The notes beneath the pieces were generated by a model. That model saw only the letters and a list, made by a program, of their open reading frames with translations. It ran no database searches and was not told the DNA's origin. Shown in pieces: positions 13,387 through 21,427 of a stretch of DNA of 31,461 nt. The stretch lies in the IMG/VR virus record IMGVR_UViG_3300040856_000824, positions 1-31,461 of that record. One strand, given 5' to 3'. A program made the position numbers and the translations under genes. Origin of the DNA: a virus. Each line of letters starts with the position of its first letter. The first letter of the stretch is position 1.

Positions 13387-14024
13387 TGGCATACTCTTCA
13401 AATTCCTCTTCCGATCTAACCATGGACACTCTTTCTCTTACTCTGACCAACACCCGCGTTATTGACGGGTTGATCTTTGCCGCCAATTCTGCTGGCATGA
13501 CCCCTGAAGCCTACGCTGAATGGCTTCTAACCAAAGACGGCCACCGCTTTGCTAATGCCAATTCTTATGGTGTCGTCACAAGTGCTGGATTCTTTGCACG
13601 CTTCACTCCAACTGAATATGCAAATGTTCTTGCTGCTTCTGTCGATACGGTAGAATTGCCAGAGAAGATTGGCGGCCTAGCAACTGAAGAACAATACGCT
13701 GCATACCAAGCGGCAGTTCTTGAGTATTCAATGCTCGAAGACCCTACCGCTGAAGAAACTGCAACGTATGAAGCAGCGCTTGGAGCGTATCAACTAGCTA
13801 CCACTGCTGAAAATCAAACCGAGGTTGATGCCGCTGAAGCGCAGAACGCAGCCGCTAATGCAGTCAAAGCATTACTTGATGAACTAACAGCAGCAGAGAC
13901 AGTAGAACTTGATGATCAACGTGTGACAGACGGTCTTGCGCTACTGGTCAGCATGGAACTCTTAGGGCCTGAACGACCTGCTGAGATTACGGCTTACGAG
14001 CGCCCGTTCCCTGCGGTCACTTAG
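13386..14024 (+). CDS. Acidic helical structural-region protein, unknown function
   Basis: 212 residues. The N-terminal part has RVIDGLIFAANSAGMTPEAY and a run around HRFANANSYGVVTSAGFFAR; the middle is a long Ala/Glu/Thr-rich helix, and the C-terminus has ELDDQRVTDGLALLVSMELL. I know no named family. Two starts are possible: 13386, overlapping the fibre stop (TGATG), or the ATG at 13422, where MDTLSLTLTN begins. It may assist or complete the fibre just upstream. It ends directly against the next gene (TAGATG). Confidence 0.65.
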   Translation: MAYSSNSSSDLTMDTLSLTLTNTRVIDGLIFAANSAGMTPEAYAEWLLTKDGHRFANANSYGVVTSAGFFARFTPTEYANVLAASVDTVELPEKIGGLATEEQYAAYQAAVLEYSMLEDPTAEETATYEAALGAYQLATTAENQTEVDAAEAQNAAANAVKALLDELTAAETVELDDQRVTDGLALLVSMELLGPERPAEITAYERPFPAVT

Positions 14025-14381
14025 ATGACTCTGGCCACGTCACTGCGAAAAGCAGCGCAAAACGCGATGAAGAGCCTGGGCGGTGAAGTCACGGTTCAAA
14101 CCGTATCCGGCGGCGCCTACGACACGGCAACCGGTCAGATCAGCGAAAGCATCAGCAGCAATGAAATCAAAGGCGTGCTGCAGGGCGTTTCAGCTAGAGA
14201 GGTAAATGAGCTGATCCAATCTGGTGACAAGCGCTTGATCATTGCAGCTGCTGACGCGGCAGCTGTGCCGACGACGCAAGACCGCGTTTTGATTTCTGGC
14301 GTTTCGCATGAAGTGATTAGGATCGACACCATCGAGCAAGACAATGAGCCGATCACCTACGAGCTAATTTTGAGGGCATAG
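14025..14381 (+). CDS. Head-tail joining (stopper/neck) protein
   Basis: 118 residues. A helical start is followed by a beta-rich body with VTVQTVSGGAYDTATGQISE, EIKGVLQGVSAREVNELIQS and VLISGVSHEVIRIDTIEQDN, a pattern seen in small phage head closure (stopper) proteins. It sits between the connector and HK97 gp10-like genes, where a stopper is expected. It begins on the base after the previous stop and ends two bases before the next ATG. Confidence 0.65.
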   Translation: MTLATSLRKAAQNAMKSLGGEVTVQTVSGGAYDTATGQISESISSNEIKGVLQGVSAREVNELIQSGDKRLIIAAADAAAVPTTQDRVLISGVSHEVIRIDTIEQDNEPITYELILRA

Positions 14382-14383
14382 CA

Positions 14384-14845
14384 ATGGCACGGCAGATTGA
14401 TCTAGGCGACATCTCGAAGCTTGCAGAAGATGAGCTTGAGGAGCTGGTCGTTTTTGCGGCGAAGGTTTGGACAAAAGAGGTTGTAGAAAAAACGCCGGTA
14501 AGCAACTACACCCAAGCCGAAATCGATTCGATGCCTGAGTTTTTCAAAGTAGACGGAAAAACTGTTCCTTTGGGCAGAGCTTTGAGAGAACGCACTACCG
14601 GGGGGATCTTGCGAGGCAATTGGCGCCAGGTAAAAATCAGTAAAACACGGATCGAGATTCAAAACAACAAGGTTTACGCAGAGCCCGTGGTCTACGGAAA
14701 AAACCTTCCACCATCTTGGCGAGGCGTTTACCGTACAAGGCAGAACCCCCCGACGATCCCTGGCTACCCAGACATTTTGGCCAAGGAGATCGCTGCATTT
14801 CAAATCCCGGCCAGAATTGAACTTATAAGACGAAGGAATCGCTGA
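14384..14845 (+). CDS. HK97 gp10-like tail completion protein
   Basis: 153 residues. Key features are WTKEVVEKTPVSNYTQ, then TTGGILRGNWRQVKISKTRI and a C-terminal basic helix. The TPV...GxLRxxW pattern is the core of HK97 gp10-type proteins (lambda gpZ-like), which help join tail to head. Its stop overlaps the next ATG (TGATG). Length is typical for the family. Confidence 0.75.
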   Translation: MARQIDLGDISKLAEDELEELVVFAAKVWTKEVVEKTPVSNYTQAEIDSMPEFFKVDGKTVPLGRALRERTTGGILRGNWRQVKISKTRIEIQNNKVYAEPVVYGKNLPPSWRGVYRTRQNPPTIPGYPDILAKEIAAFQIPARIELIRRRNR

Positions 14846-15270
14846 TGGCTGCTGTTGATCTCAATACCGTTCGATCGATCATTGAGGGCCGGCTTGCGAC
14901 TGAGCTGGCGCTTTCCCCGGCGATCCCTGTGGTGTTTCACAACATGCCGAACAAGCCTACGGCTCGATCATCCTGGGTTCAATGCCTTGTTCAATTTGGC
15001 GGCAACCAATATCTAAGCCAAGGGCTGACAGCAAGGGGCAGCACAAAAGTAATCGGTGTTTTGCTGTGCAACATCTTCACGCCAAAAGGCGTTGGCCCTG
15101 GCGCTAATTACGTGATTGGGAAACGCATCCGAGATCTCTACAATAGAGCCATAGTTTCTGGCGTCTTCTTTGACGCTGCTGACGGGCCTGCAGTTGTGGA
15201 TTCTCCTCAACCAGAACCGTTTTTCCAAACAAGGGTCTCAGTGGCCTTTGAATTTATCGAGGATCTTTGA
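14845..15270 (+). CDS. Tail terminator protein (DUF4128/gpU-like)
   Basis: 141 residues. It starts with a helix (LNTVRSIIEGRLATELALSP), then IPVVFHNMPNKP, a hallmark of DUF4128-type proteins, and ends with a beta strand, RVSVAFEFIEDL. The family is compared with lambda gpU, which caps the tail tube and sets its length end. It lies immediately before the tail tube gene, as expected. Confidence 0.75.
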   Translation: MAAVDLNTVRSIIEGRLATELALSPAIPVVFHNMPNKPTARSSWVQCLVQFGGNQYLSQGLTARGSTKVIGVLLCNIFTPKGVGPGANYVIGKRIRDLYNRAIVSGVFFDAADGPAVVDSPQPEPFFQTRVSVAFEFIEDL

Positions 15271-15273
15271 CCA

Positions 15274-15696
15274 ATGGCAACAATCAGAGGTGAGCAGGGC
15301 GCCGTTCAATTCGACGCAGCCGGCAGCTCCAATGCAACTGTGGTAGGTACTCGGAGCTGGTCGCTCACTATCACGAAAGAGACCCTCGACACGACCAAGC
15401 ACGGCGACACCGCCCGGAGCTATATCGGCAGCCTGATTTCAGGATCTGGAACTGTTGAGCTGGTCTACGACCCAGACGCAACAGGCCAAGCGGCATTCAT
15501 TGAAGATGTCCTGACTGCGGCTGACGCATCAGACGCGACGTTTGAGCTGTTTACGACGGGTACGACTCCGGGCTCTGATTCCATAAGCTTTGCCGGCATC
15601 ATTACAGACGCTGAGATTGGATCAGCTATCGGTGATCTAGTGACCGTCAGTTGCAACTTCGTGACGAGCGGCGATATTACTGGCAACCTTGAATAA
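15274..15696 (+). CDS. Major tail tube protein
   Basis: 140 residues. RGEQGAVQFD and RSWSLTITKETLDTTKHGDT lead into SYIGSLISGSGTVELVYDP, matching phage tail tube proteins, which stack as hexamers to form the tube through which DNA passes. It precedes the chaperone and tape measure genes as in lambda-type tails. Its stop codon is inside an inverted repeat at 15692-15724. Confidence 0.85.
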   Translation: MATIRGEQGAVQFDAAGSSNATVVGTRSWSLTITKETLDTTKHGDTARSYIGSLISGSGTVELVYDPDATGQAAFIEDVLTAADASDATFELFTTGTTPGSDSISFAGIITDAEIGSAIGDLVTVSCNFVTSGDITGNLE

Positions 15697-15724
15697 GCTA
15701 AGCTTCTATTAAAGAAAGCTTATT
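15692..15724. repeat. Inverted repeat between tail tube and chaperone genes
   Basis: AATAAGCT at 15692-15699 is matched by its exact complement AGCTTATT at 15717-15724, with an AAGCTT pair inside offering an alternative fold. There is no T run, so it is not a standard terminator. It covers the tail tube stop codon and ends two bases before the next ATG, so a folded transcript could lower translation of the chaperone or mark the 3' end of the abundant tube mRNA. Function is inferred. Confidence 0.4.
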
Positions 15725-15725
15725 C

Positions 15726-16079
15726 ATGTCAAGAAATCGCCCCGTTGATTTGCTGGTTGAGGAATTTGACCTTAACCAGCGGCGAAAGTTTGACGTAAAG
15801 AATGCAGCCGGCAAAGTTGTGATCAGTTTGTATTTCAAGCCGATCACAAGGGCCGACCGCAAGAAATCGCAGCAACTGGCCGGCACTGATGAAGCGTTGG
15901 ACCTGAGCACGCAGATGCTGTGCCAGATGGCAGAACTAGAAGACGGGAGTAAAGCTTTTGCCCCAGCTGATGCGCCAAAACTGCAGCGGCAGCTGCCTGA
16001 AAGCGTGCTGAATGATCTTGAGTTGTTCTTGTTTGGTATTGGCGAAGATGCCAGCCTTGAAGACGCAAAAAACGACTGA
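15726..16079 (+). CDS. Tail assembly chaperone, short form (lambda G-like)
   Basis: 117 residues. LVEEFDLNQRRKFDV near the start and VISLYFKPITRADRKKSQQL after it fit phage tail assembly chaperones that bind the tape measure before tube polymerisation. It ends in AKND at TGA 16077-16079. Just before the stop lies a slippery heptamer, and the -1 frame continues into a second conserved segment, as in lambda G/GT. It sits directly between the tube and tape measure genes. Confidence 0.82.
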   Translation: MSRNRPVDLLVEEFDLNQRRKFDVKNAAGKVVISLYFKPITRADRKKSQQLAGTDEALDLSTQMLCQMAELEDGSKAFAPADAPKLQRQLPESVLNDLELFLFGIGEDASLEDAKND

Positions 16080-16255
16080 AGCAGGATGGGTGGCTCTTTT
16101 TTGAGTTTCACCTGGCCTGCGAGCTAGGCATGACTGTTAGCAGACTGCGGACAGAGCTGACCGATGCGGAGATGGTGCATTTTGCAGCGTATTACGAGCT
16201 GAAGGCAGAGAAAGAGCGGGAGGCAATGGACCGCGCAAAAAGGGGAGGCCGATAG
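15726..16255 (+). CDS. Tail assembly chaperone, frameshifted long form (lambda GT-like)
   Basis: Predicted from a -1 slip at 16067-16073. The frame then continues from 16073 for 60 codons to TAG at 16253-16255, giving about 176 residues. The extension reads RLKQDGWLFFEFHLACELGM, then TVSRLRTELTDAEMVHFAAY and a basic end, RAKRGGR. The WLFFEF...ELGMTV...L...M pattern is the usual T-domain of tail chaperones. The extension has no good start codon of its own before GMTV. In lambda only a few percent of ribosomes make GT; the ratio here is unknown. Confidence 0.82.
16067..16073 (+). promoter_or_regulatory. Programmed -1 frameshift site A AAA AAC
   Basis: The heptamer is in the exact X XXY YYZ register with the chaperone frame (gcA AAA AAC) and lies one codon before the TGA stop. 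Slipping back one base gives the T-like extension. The sequence class is a well-known efficient slippery site. I did not establish a downstream pseudoknot. Confidence 0.82.
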
Positions 16256-16264
16256 AATAGGGCC

Positions 16265-18517
16265 ATGGCTGAATCGATCGTCAAGCTAATAGTTGATGCC
16301 ACGCAGGGCGTCAGATCGCTTGGGCGGTTCAAGAAAGCAACGGATCAAGCAGCTAAAAAGGCAGACCTGCTGAAAAAAGCAGTCAGATCGCAAAAAGCCG
16401 CGACAGAAGCTGCGACCACAAAGCTGGCTCAGTTTGGTGATATTGCCAAATCTGCTTTTGATAAGGCGTCGAAAGCCGCGCAGAAATACCAGTCAGCGCT
16501 CGGTGGGATCAAAGGCGCGATTGTGTCGCTTGGCGTTGCAGCGCTCACAAAGCGGATGATTGGCCAAGCCGCAAGTTTCCAGCAAACGCAGATACGGCTA
16601 AAGGCGTTGTCTACTGAATATGGCGAATTTGGCAAGATCCAACAGCTAGTAAAAGATAACGCGAAAACGTTTAATCTTTCGCAGGCCGAGGCATCAAGTC
16701 AGTTTTCTAATATTTATGCAAGGCTGAGGCCGTTAGGCAAGACCCTTGAAGAGGTCCAGACGGTCTACAAAGGCTTTAACGCTACGGCAATTGCAAGTGG
16801 TACTAGCGCGGCGGCAGCAAGTGGCGCATTCTTGCAGCTCAGTCAGGCTCTAGGTAGTGGCAGACTCCAGGGCGATGAGTTCAGAAGCGTCAGCGAGCAA
16901 ATCCCGGGCATTCTGGGGTTAGTTGCTGATGAGATGGGCGTCACTGTTGACAAGCTGAAAAAGCTTGGCAGTGAAGGCGCTATCACGTCTGACATTCTGA
17001 TCAACGCCTTGGCGAAAGGATTTGAGAAGAACAAGGACAAGATTCAGCAGATTTTGGCCGAATCTCCAGCGGCAAAATTCAAGGAGTTCAGCAATGCAAC
17101 CAGCGAACTAAGTAATGCAATTGGCACGGAGCTATTGCCGGTTGTAACTCCAGCGGTTCAGGAGCTGACCAAGCTGCTTAAGGCTGCTGGTGATTTGCCA
17201 GGGCCAATCAAGACGGCAGGCGGCGCAATTTTTGGCCTCGTGACAGCAGTTACGGTGCTTGCCCCGATAGTGGCGACATTAGCGGCAAACATGGCTTCAG
17301 TTGGCTTCGTTGTGTTTGTGGCTGGCCTTATTGCCGCTGCTAACGCAACTTATCAGGCGTTCGCGGCGCAGGCTGATTACAACCGAATACTGACAGAATC
17401 TCCAATTGATGAGGTGAGGGCAAAGATAAAAGGGCTTAGGGATGAGATGGCGAAGGCTCAATCAAAAACTGTTAGTTGGACTGAAGCTATTTTTGATTTT
17501 GTTCTTGGGGTTGATGGTGCTTCAACGGCTGTAATTGGGCTTCAGCGAAGAATCGATGAGCTAAATGAACGTGAATTTGAGCTTGCAGGCGGATTTTATG
17601 GCCCCGGATTTGCAGCACCTGATGAGCCCAACAAGCCTCCCAAGAGGACTGTTCCAACCGTCATAGCTTCAAAGCCATCCCGCGCGCCTAGTGCTGCTCA
17701 AGCTAAAGACATCACAGCAGCCATGGAAGCATTGCTCTTAAAGGAGCAAGAGCTAAGATTTTCAAACAATAAACTAGCACAAAGTCAGATACAAAAAGAG
17801 ATCGAAGTCCAGCGGATACTAGAATCTCAGTTGCAGCCACGGGAAAAAAATATTGCATTAATTAAAGCGCAAAATGATGAACTTTTTAGGACTTCAAGCA
17901 TCTTTAGCGAAAACTTTAAAAAAGCCGCTGAAGTGGACGATCAAATTAAAAAAACTGCGATCAATGCAGTAAAAGCCGCGATCTCTCAGGCAGCAGAAAT
18001 CGACGCACAAATCGAAGCGCAAGGCGAAAAGATGAAGGCGCTTTACGCTTCGATTGGTCAGACGATCTCAACGAGCATTGTTGACAGCTTGACTGCTGCT
18101 GTCGATGGCACCAAGCGGCTGTCAGACGTGGCTTCAGACACGCTGAGAAGCTTGGCAAATATCTTACTGAAGTTTGGTCTCAATACCCTCCTAGGCGGCT
18201 TGGCCGGTGACGATGGCGTTGGTGTCTTCAGCAAGCTGTTTGGCGGGGGCAGGGCCAAAGGCGGCACCGTAATGGGCGGCACTTCTTACATGGTTGGAGA
18301 GCGTGGGCCTGAGCTGTTCACTCCTGGCCGCAGTGGCAGCATCGCGCCAAATAGCAGCATGGGGGGCGGCGCCAATGTGGTGGTGAATGTTGACGCATCA
18401 GGTACCAAGGCTGAAGGCGACGGACGCCAAGCGAACCAGCTCGGTGCAGCTCTAGGCGCTGCAGTTCAGGCAGAATTGATCAAGCAGAAACGACCCGGAG
18501 GGCTCCTAGCGGCATAA
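16265..18517 (+). CDS. Tape measure protein
   Basis: 750 residues. The N-terminal part is helical and basic (residues 15-75), followed by the conserved tape-measure domain with SFQQTQIRLKALS, SGAFLQLSQALGSGRLQGDE and FRSVSEQIPGILGLVADEMG. Hydrophobic segments lie around 315-365. The C-terminus has GGTVMGGTSYMVGERGPELF and PGRSGSIAPN, the standard end of lambda H-like proteins. It sets tail length and is ejected with DNA. By the usual 1.5 angstrom per helical residue the tail would be roughly 110 nm. Confidence 0.93.
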   Translation: MAESIVKLIVDATQGVRSLGRFKKATDQAAKKADLLKKAVRSQKAATEAATTKLAQFGDIAKSAFDKASKAAQKYQSALGGIKGAIVSLGVAALTKRMIGQAASFQQTQIRLKALSTEYGEFGKIQQLVKDNAKTFNLSQAEASSQFSNIYARLRPLGKTLEEVQTVYKGFNATAIASGTSAAAASGAFLQLSQALGSGRLQGDEFRSVSEQIPGILGLVADEMGVTVDKLKKLGSEGAITSDILINALAKGFEKNKDKIQQILAESPAAKFKEFSNATSELSNAIGTELLPVVTPAVQELTKLLKAAGDLPGPIKTAGGAIFGLVTAVTVLAPIVATLAANMASVGFVVFVAGLIAAANATYQAFAAQADYNRILTESPIDEVRAKIKGLRDEMAKAQSKTVSWTEAIFDFVLGVDGASTAVIGLQRRIDELNEREFELAGGFYGPGFAAPDEPNKPPKRTVPTVIASKPSRAPSAAQAKDITAAMEALLLKEQELRFSNNKLAQSQIQKEIEVQRILESQLQPREKNIALIKAQNDELFRTSSIFSENFKKAAEVDDQIKKTAINAVKAAISQAAEIDAQIEAQGEKMKALYASIGQTISTSIVDSLTAAVDGTKRLSDVASDTLRSLANILLKFGLNTLLGGLAGDDGVGVFSKLFGGGRAKGGTVMGGTSYMVGERGPELFTPGRSGSIAPNSSMGGGANVVVNVDASGTKAEGDGRQANQLGAALGAAVQAELIKQKRPGGLLAA

Positions 18518-18856
18518 ATGGCAAACTTCCCAGCGATCACGCCAACCTATGACCTATCAAAAAACTCTGCTCCCAAGGTGCGCGTTGCTCAATTTGGCAG
18601 CGGCTACAGCCAACGAACGGTCTACGGCATCAATCAAAACCCGAAGTCATACCTGTTCACGTGGAATGTCTCGGAAGCCGATGCTGACACGATCGAGGCA
18701 TTTCTAGACGCAAGGGGAGGGCAAGAAAGTTTTACGTTCACACCTCCCGGTGAATCAGCTGCAGCTCAATTCATCTGTAAAGAATGGCGGAAGGACATTC
18801 CTTATTTGAATAGAGCAACGATTCAGGCATTATTTGAACAGGTATTTGAGGCATGA
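18518..18856 (+). CDS. Minor tail protein (lambda M-like)
   Basis: 112 residues. QFGSGYSQRTVYGINQNP, FTWNVSEADADTIEAFL and GGQESFTFTPP match the gpM family of tail-tip assembly proteins. It starts on the base after the tape measure stop and overlaps the next ATG by four bases (ATGA), as expected for the tightly packed tail-tip operon. Confidence 0.88.
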   Translation: MANFPAITPTYDLSKNSAPKVRVAQFGSGYSQRTVYGINQNPKSYLFTWNVSEADADTIEAFLDARGGQESFTFTPPGESAAAQFICKEWRKDIPYLNRATIQALFEQVFEA

Positions 18857-19554
18857 CGACACCGCAATCAATACAGGAGCAGCTGCAATCTCTTGAGCCG
18901 TCTGCCATCATTGAGTTATTCCAATTGCAGCTGACAGCGGCTGTCAATGGCATCGATACGACTTTTTTCTATCACGCCGGAACGAATGAGCTTTTGGCTG
19001 ATGTGGTCTTCAACGGCCTGACGTACCAAGCTGTGCCGGTAGAGGTTGAAGGCTTTGATGTGACGAGCAAAGGCGCAATCCCTCGACCTACCTTTAGGGT
19101 CGCAAACGCCAACAGCTCTATTTCAGCATTATTGGCGCTTTGCAACCCGTTGCAAGGAAAGGTCACAAGGATCAGAACATGCAAGAAATTCCTTGATGCT
19201 GTCAATTTCTCAGCAGGCAATGCAACGGCAGACCCTAGCGCAAAGTTTGAGGATGAAATCTGGTATATCGATCGAGTAGCAAGCGAAAACCCTGAGCTAG
19301 TTGAATTTGAGCTGACAAGCAAGCTAGACCTGACAAATCTTGGGCTACCTCGACGGCAAGTTGTTGAACATTGTCAATGGAAATATCGAGGCGTCGAATG
19401 TGGCTATGCAGAAAAAAGATACTTTGACTTAAACAACAACCCTACGGATGAGGCAAATGATCAATGCGCGAAGAAGTATGAAAGCTGTGCATTACGCTTC
19501 CCAAGCGGCTTGTTGCCGTTTGGCGGATTCCCTGCCGCCAGATTGCAAACTTGA
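18853..19554 (+). CDS. Minor tail protein with iron-sulfur site (lambda L-like)
   Basis: 233 residues. The body has ELLADVVFNGLTYQAVPVEV and ISALLALCNPLQGKVTRI as in gpL. The C-terminal domain carries four cysteines at 174, 183, 205 and 212 (HCQWKYRGVECGYA ... QCAKKYESC), which in lambda gpL bind a 4Fe-4S cluster. It builds the tail-tip core. The next gene starts inside its 3' end. Confidence 0.88.
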   Translation: MTTPQSIQEQLQSLEPSAIIELFQLQLTAAVNGIDTTFFYHAGTNELLADVVFNGLTYQAVPVEVEGFDVTSKGAIPRPTFRVANANSSISALLALCNPLQGKVTRIRTCKKFLDAVNFSAGNATADPSAKFEDEIWYIDRVASENPELVEFELTSKLDLTNLGLPRRQVVEHCQWKYRGVECGYAEKRYFDLNNNPTDEANDQCAKKYESCALRFPSGLLPFGGFPAARLQT

Positions 19555-19843
19555 GTTTGAGGCTTACGCTGCGAGCGTTGCGCCGTCGGAAGCTTGCGGT
19601 GTGGTCTGCGGCAGCAAGTTTTGGCCGTGCCGGAATATCGCTGATGACCCTGAGCGAGATTTTGTGATTGACCCGCGCAGCTTTGCCGCAGCTGCCTTAA
19701 GCGGGGCTGTGACTGCGGTCATACACTCGCATCCAATGGGAGGGCCTGCCAGCGCTGCTGATCTGTCGGCCTGCCGTGGCACTGGCCTGCCGTGGCATAT
19801 TTACTCCATGCCGGATGAGCAATGGTCAACTATCGAGCCTTGA
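19448..19843 (+). CDS. JAMM/MPN peptidase half of a lambda K-like tail assembly protein
   Basis: Up to 131 residues. JAMM metal-site residues are visible: Glu48 (SEACG), His93-Ser-His95-Pro, Ser102 and Asp105. The fold is a zinc isopeptidase-like domain used in tail-tip maturation. The first 36 residues lie inside the gpL gene and do not look conserved, so the true start may be later, for example GTG 19487 or TTG 19520. In lambda this domain is fused to an NlpC/P60 domain; here the second domain is the next gene, overlapping by 22 bases in another frame. Confidence 0.8.
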   Translation: MRQMINARRSMKAVHYASQAACCRLADSLPPDCKLEFEAYAASVAPSEACGVVCGSKFWPCRNIADDPERDFVIDPRSFAAAALSGAVTAVIHSHPMGGPASAADLSACRGTGLPWHIYSMPDEQWSTIEP

Positions 19844-20214
19844 TCGGTAGACAGTGGGACTACGGCAGAAGCGATTGCTTCTCGTTGGTCCGCGAGTGGT
19901 TCAGCCTGAAGGGCGTGGCCATCCCTGATTTTGATCGTCCTGCAGACCTAGACAGCTGCGAAAGCCTATTTCTGGCAGAAGCCGAAGCCTGTGGGTTCTT
20001 TCAGGTTGAATTTGACCGGCGCAGGCCAGGCGACGTCTTGATCATGCGTCTGGGCACTATGGCGCCAATGCACGCGGCGATATTGCTGGAGAATGAGCAG
20101 ATTCTGCATCAGCGGCAAGATTCTTTGAGTGCTGTTGAACCATTGCGTCAGTATTATGTGAGCAGAGTCGCGGCGGTCTTTAGGCATGATTCAGACCGTC
20201 AGGTTGCTGGGTGA
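19822..20214 (+). CDS. NlpC/P60 peptidase half of a lambda K-like tail assembly protein
   Basis: 130 residues. The catalytic Cys19 is in YGRSDCFSLV, His84 in APMHAAILLE, and His96 follows in ILHQ; RRPGDVLIM is the usual strand before the His. This is a cysteine peptidase/amidase domain that in tail proteins may process the tip or open peptidoglycan during entry. It overlaps the JAMM gene by 22 bases and the next gene by 29. Confidence 0.87.
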   Translation: MVNYRALIGRQWDYGRSDCFSLVREWFSLKGVAIPDFDRPADLDSCESLFLAEAEACGFFQVEFDRRRPGDVLIMRLGTMAPMHAAILLENEQILHQRQDSLSAVEPLRQYYVSRVAAVFRHDSDRQVAG

Positions 20215-21427
20215 GCTGGGCCAGCGCTATGGCGTTGAGCATCGATACACAAACCTGAGGACACCGGCAGAAGCGATAAAACTGCTTTGCATCAATCATC
20301 CTGAGTTGCAGCGAGAGCTGATTACGGCGCATGAGCATGGCATTGGATACCGAGTCATTCAAGCTGAGACCGATCTGGATTATCCAGACTTGGGCCTCCC
20401 GATTGGGCAGCATGACCTGATCGTCGCTCCTGTGATTGCAGGCAGTGGCGGTGGGACTGGAACGATTTTGGCGGGGATTGCTTTAGTTGCGTTTGCAGCA
20501 TTAGTCCCTGGATTGGGGGCCGCTGGTGCGGCAACTATTTTCGGGACAGCGTTTGGGTCAACTTCACTTGCTATTGGCGCAATCGGCGCAAGTCTGGTCC
20601 TGGGTGGTGTCTCTCAGCTCCTTTCGCCTCAGCCGACGATTGGCAACCTGGGCTCTAATCGTTTGGGCAGTGGTGACAGCCTGTCAACAGATGGCCCGCA
20701 ATCCGTCACCCGGGGCACAGATGGCCGCCAGTCGTACGCCTACACCGGAGCAGCTAACACCGTTGGGGTTGGCGCGACGATTCCGGTCGCCTATGGAGAG
20801 GTTCTGATCGGTTCTCAGCTGCTTTCAGCGAATGTAGATGTCACGGATGAGTCTGATCCATTGCGGAATGTGATCAAGACGCCAGGGCCTGAAACCATTC
20901 TTTTCGGTGGCGAAAAGATTGGATTTAGCAAAACTGAAGCGTCTGGCATTAGATGCAGAAGATGGGAATATGATCAAGTGAAATTTTCAGATGGCAATTC
21001 ATCTCAAAGATTTTTGACGCTGCAGCAAGGTAACGTAATAAAACTAGACGAAGTTGACGGGGAAGACGATGACAGGGCTGATAATTATCAAGTGTTTTTT
21101 GAACTTCAGGACGGATTATTTGACCGTGTGAGTGGAGAAGACTCAAGCTTCGTAGATGGCTTTATCACTTATGAAATTGAAGTTACGACTAAAGTTTCAG
21201 GCCCTGACCCTGTAACCGCAACTCTTAGGGGTACTGTTCAGGGTTTGCTTTTGCGTGGGCAAAGGTATAGATGGATGAATTACATTAAATACGCGCCAAT
21301 CGAGGATAACAAGGGGGTCGATACCAGAGTGAAAATAATTGATTTCAGGGCGAATGAATTTTGTGATTTAAAGGTTGCAATGAACGGATACAATCGATTC
21401 AAAGACGACAGCCAAAATAAAGCGTAA
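20186..21427 (+). CDS. Tail assembly protein (lambda I-like) with long C-terminal extension
   Basis: 413 residues, longer than lambda gpI (223). Residues 1-85 form the ubiquitin-like domain (VRLLGELGQRYG, AIKLLCINHPELQRELI). Residues 88-146 are a Gly/Ala-rich hydrophobic stretch typical of gpI. After SQLLSPQP and a linker comes VGVGATIPVAYGEVLIGSQL, the usual gpI C-terminal pattern, then an additional about 190 residues of beta-type sequence I cannot assign. The extra domain may be part of the tip with J. The last base of its stop is the first base of the J ATG (TAATG). Confidence 0.85.
   Translation: MIQTVRLLGELGQRYGVEHRYTNLRTPAEAIKLLCINHPELQRELITAHEHGIGYRVIQAETDLDYPDLGLPIGQHDLIVAPVIAGSGGGTGTILAGIALVAFAALVPGLGAAGAATIFGTAFGSTSLAIGAIGASLVLGGVSQLLSPQPTIGNLGSNRLGSGDSLSTDGPQSVTRGTDGRQSYAYTGAANTVGVGATIPVAYGEVLIGSQLLSANVDVTDESDPLRNVIKTPGPETILFGGEKIGFSKTEASGIRCRRWEYDQVKFSDGNSSQRFLTLQQGNVIKLDEVDGEDDDRADNYQVFFELQDGLFDRVSGEDSSFVDGFITYEIEVTTKVSGPDPVTATLRGTVQGLLLRGQRYRWMNYIKYAPIEDNKGVDTRVKIIDFRANEFCDLKVAMNGYNRFKDDSQNKA

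Noticed and set aside
13406-13435. Twelve bases (CTCTTCCGATCT at 13406-13417) identical to the end of a common Illumina adapter, and ten more (13426-13435) matching its start
   Set aside because: The order is reversed relative to a real adapter, the reading frame continues normally, and a chance 12-base match is not rare enough to act on. Raw reads across 13386-13440 would settle whether this is an artefact near the gene start.
15698-16111. 137-codon open frame on the minus strand
   Set aside because: It lies opposite the tail chaperone gene and its frameshift region, is Ser/Leu-rich low complexity and has no recognisable motif; it is a shadow of the real gene, unlike the two nested nucleases.
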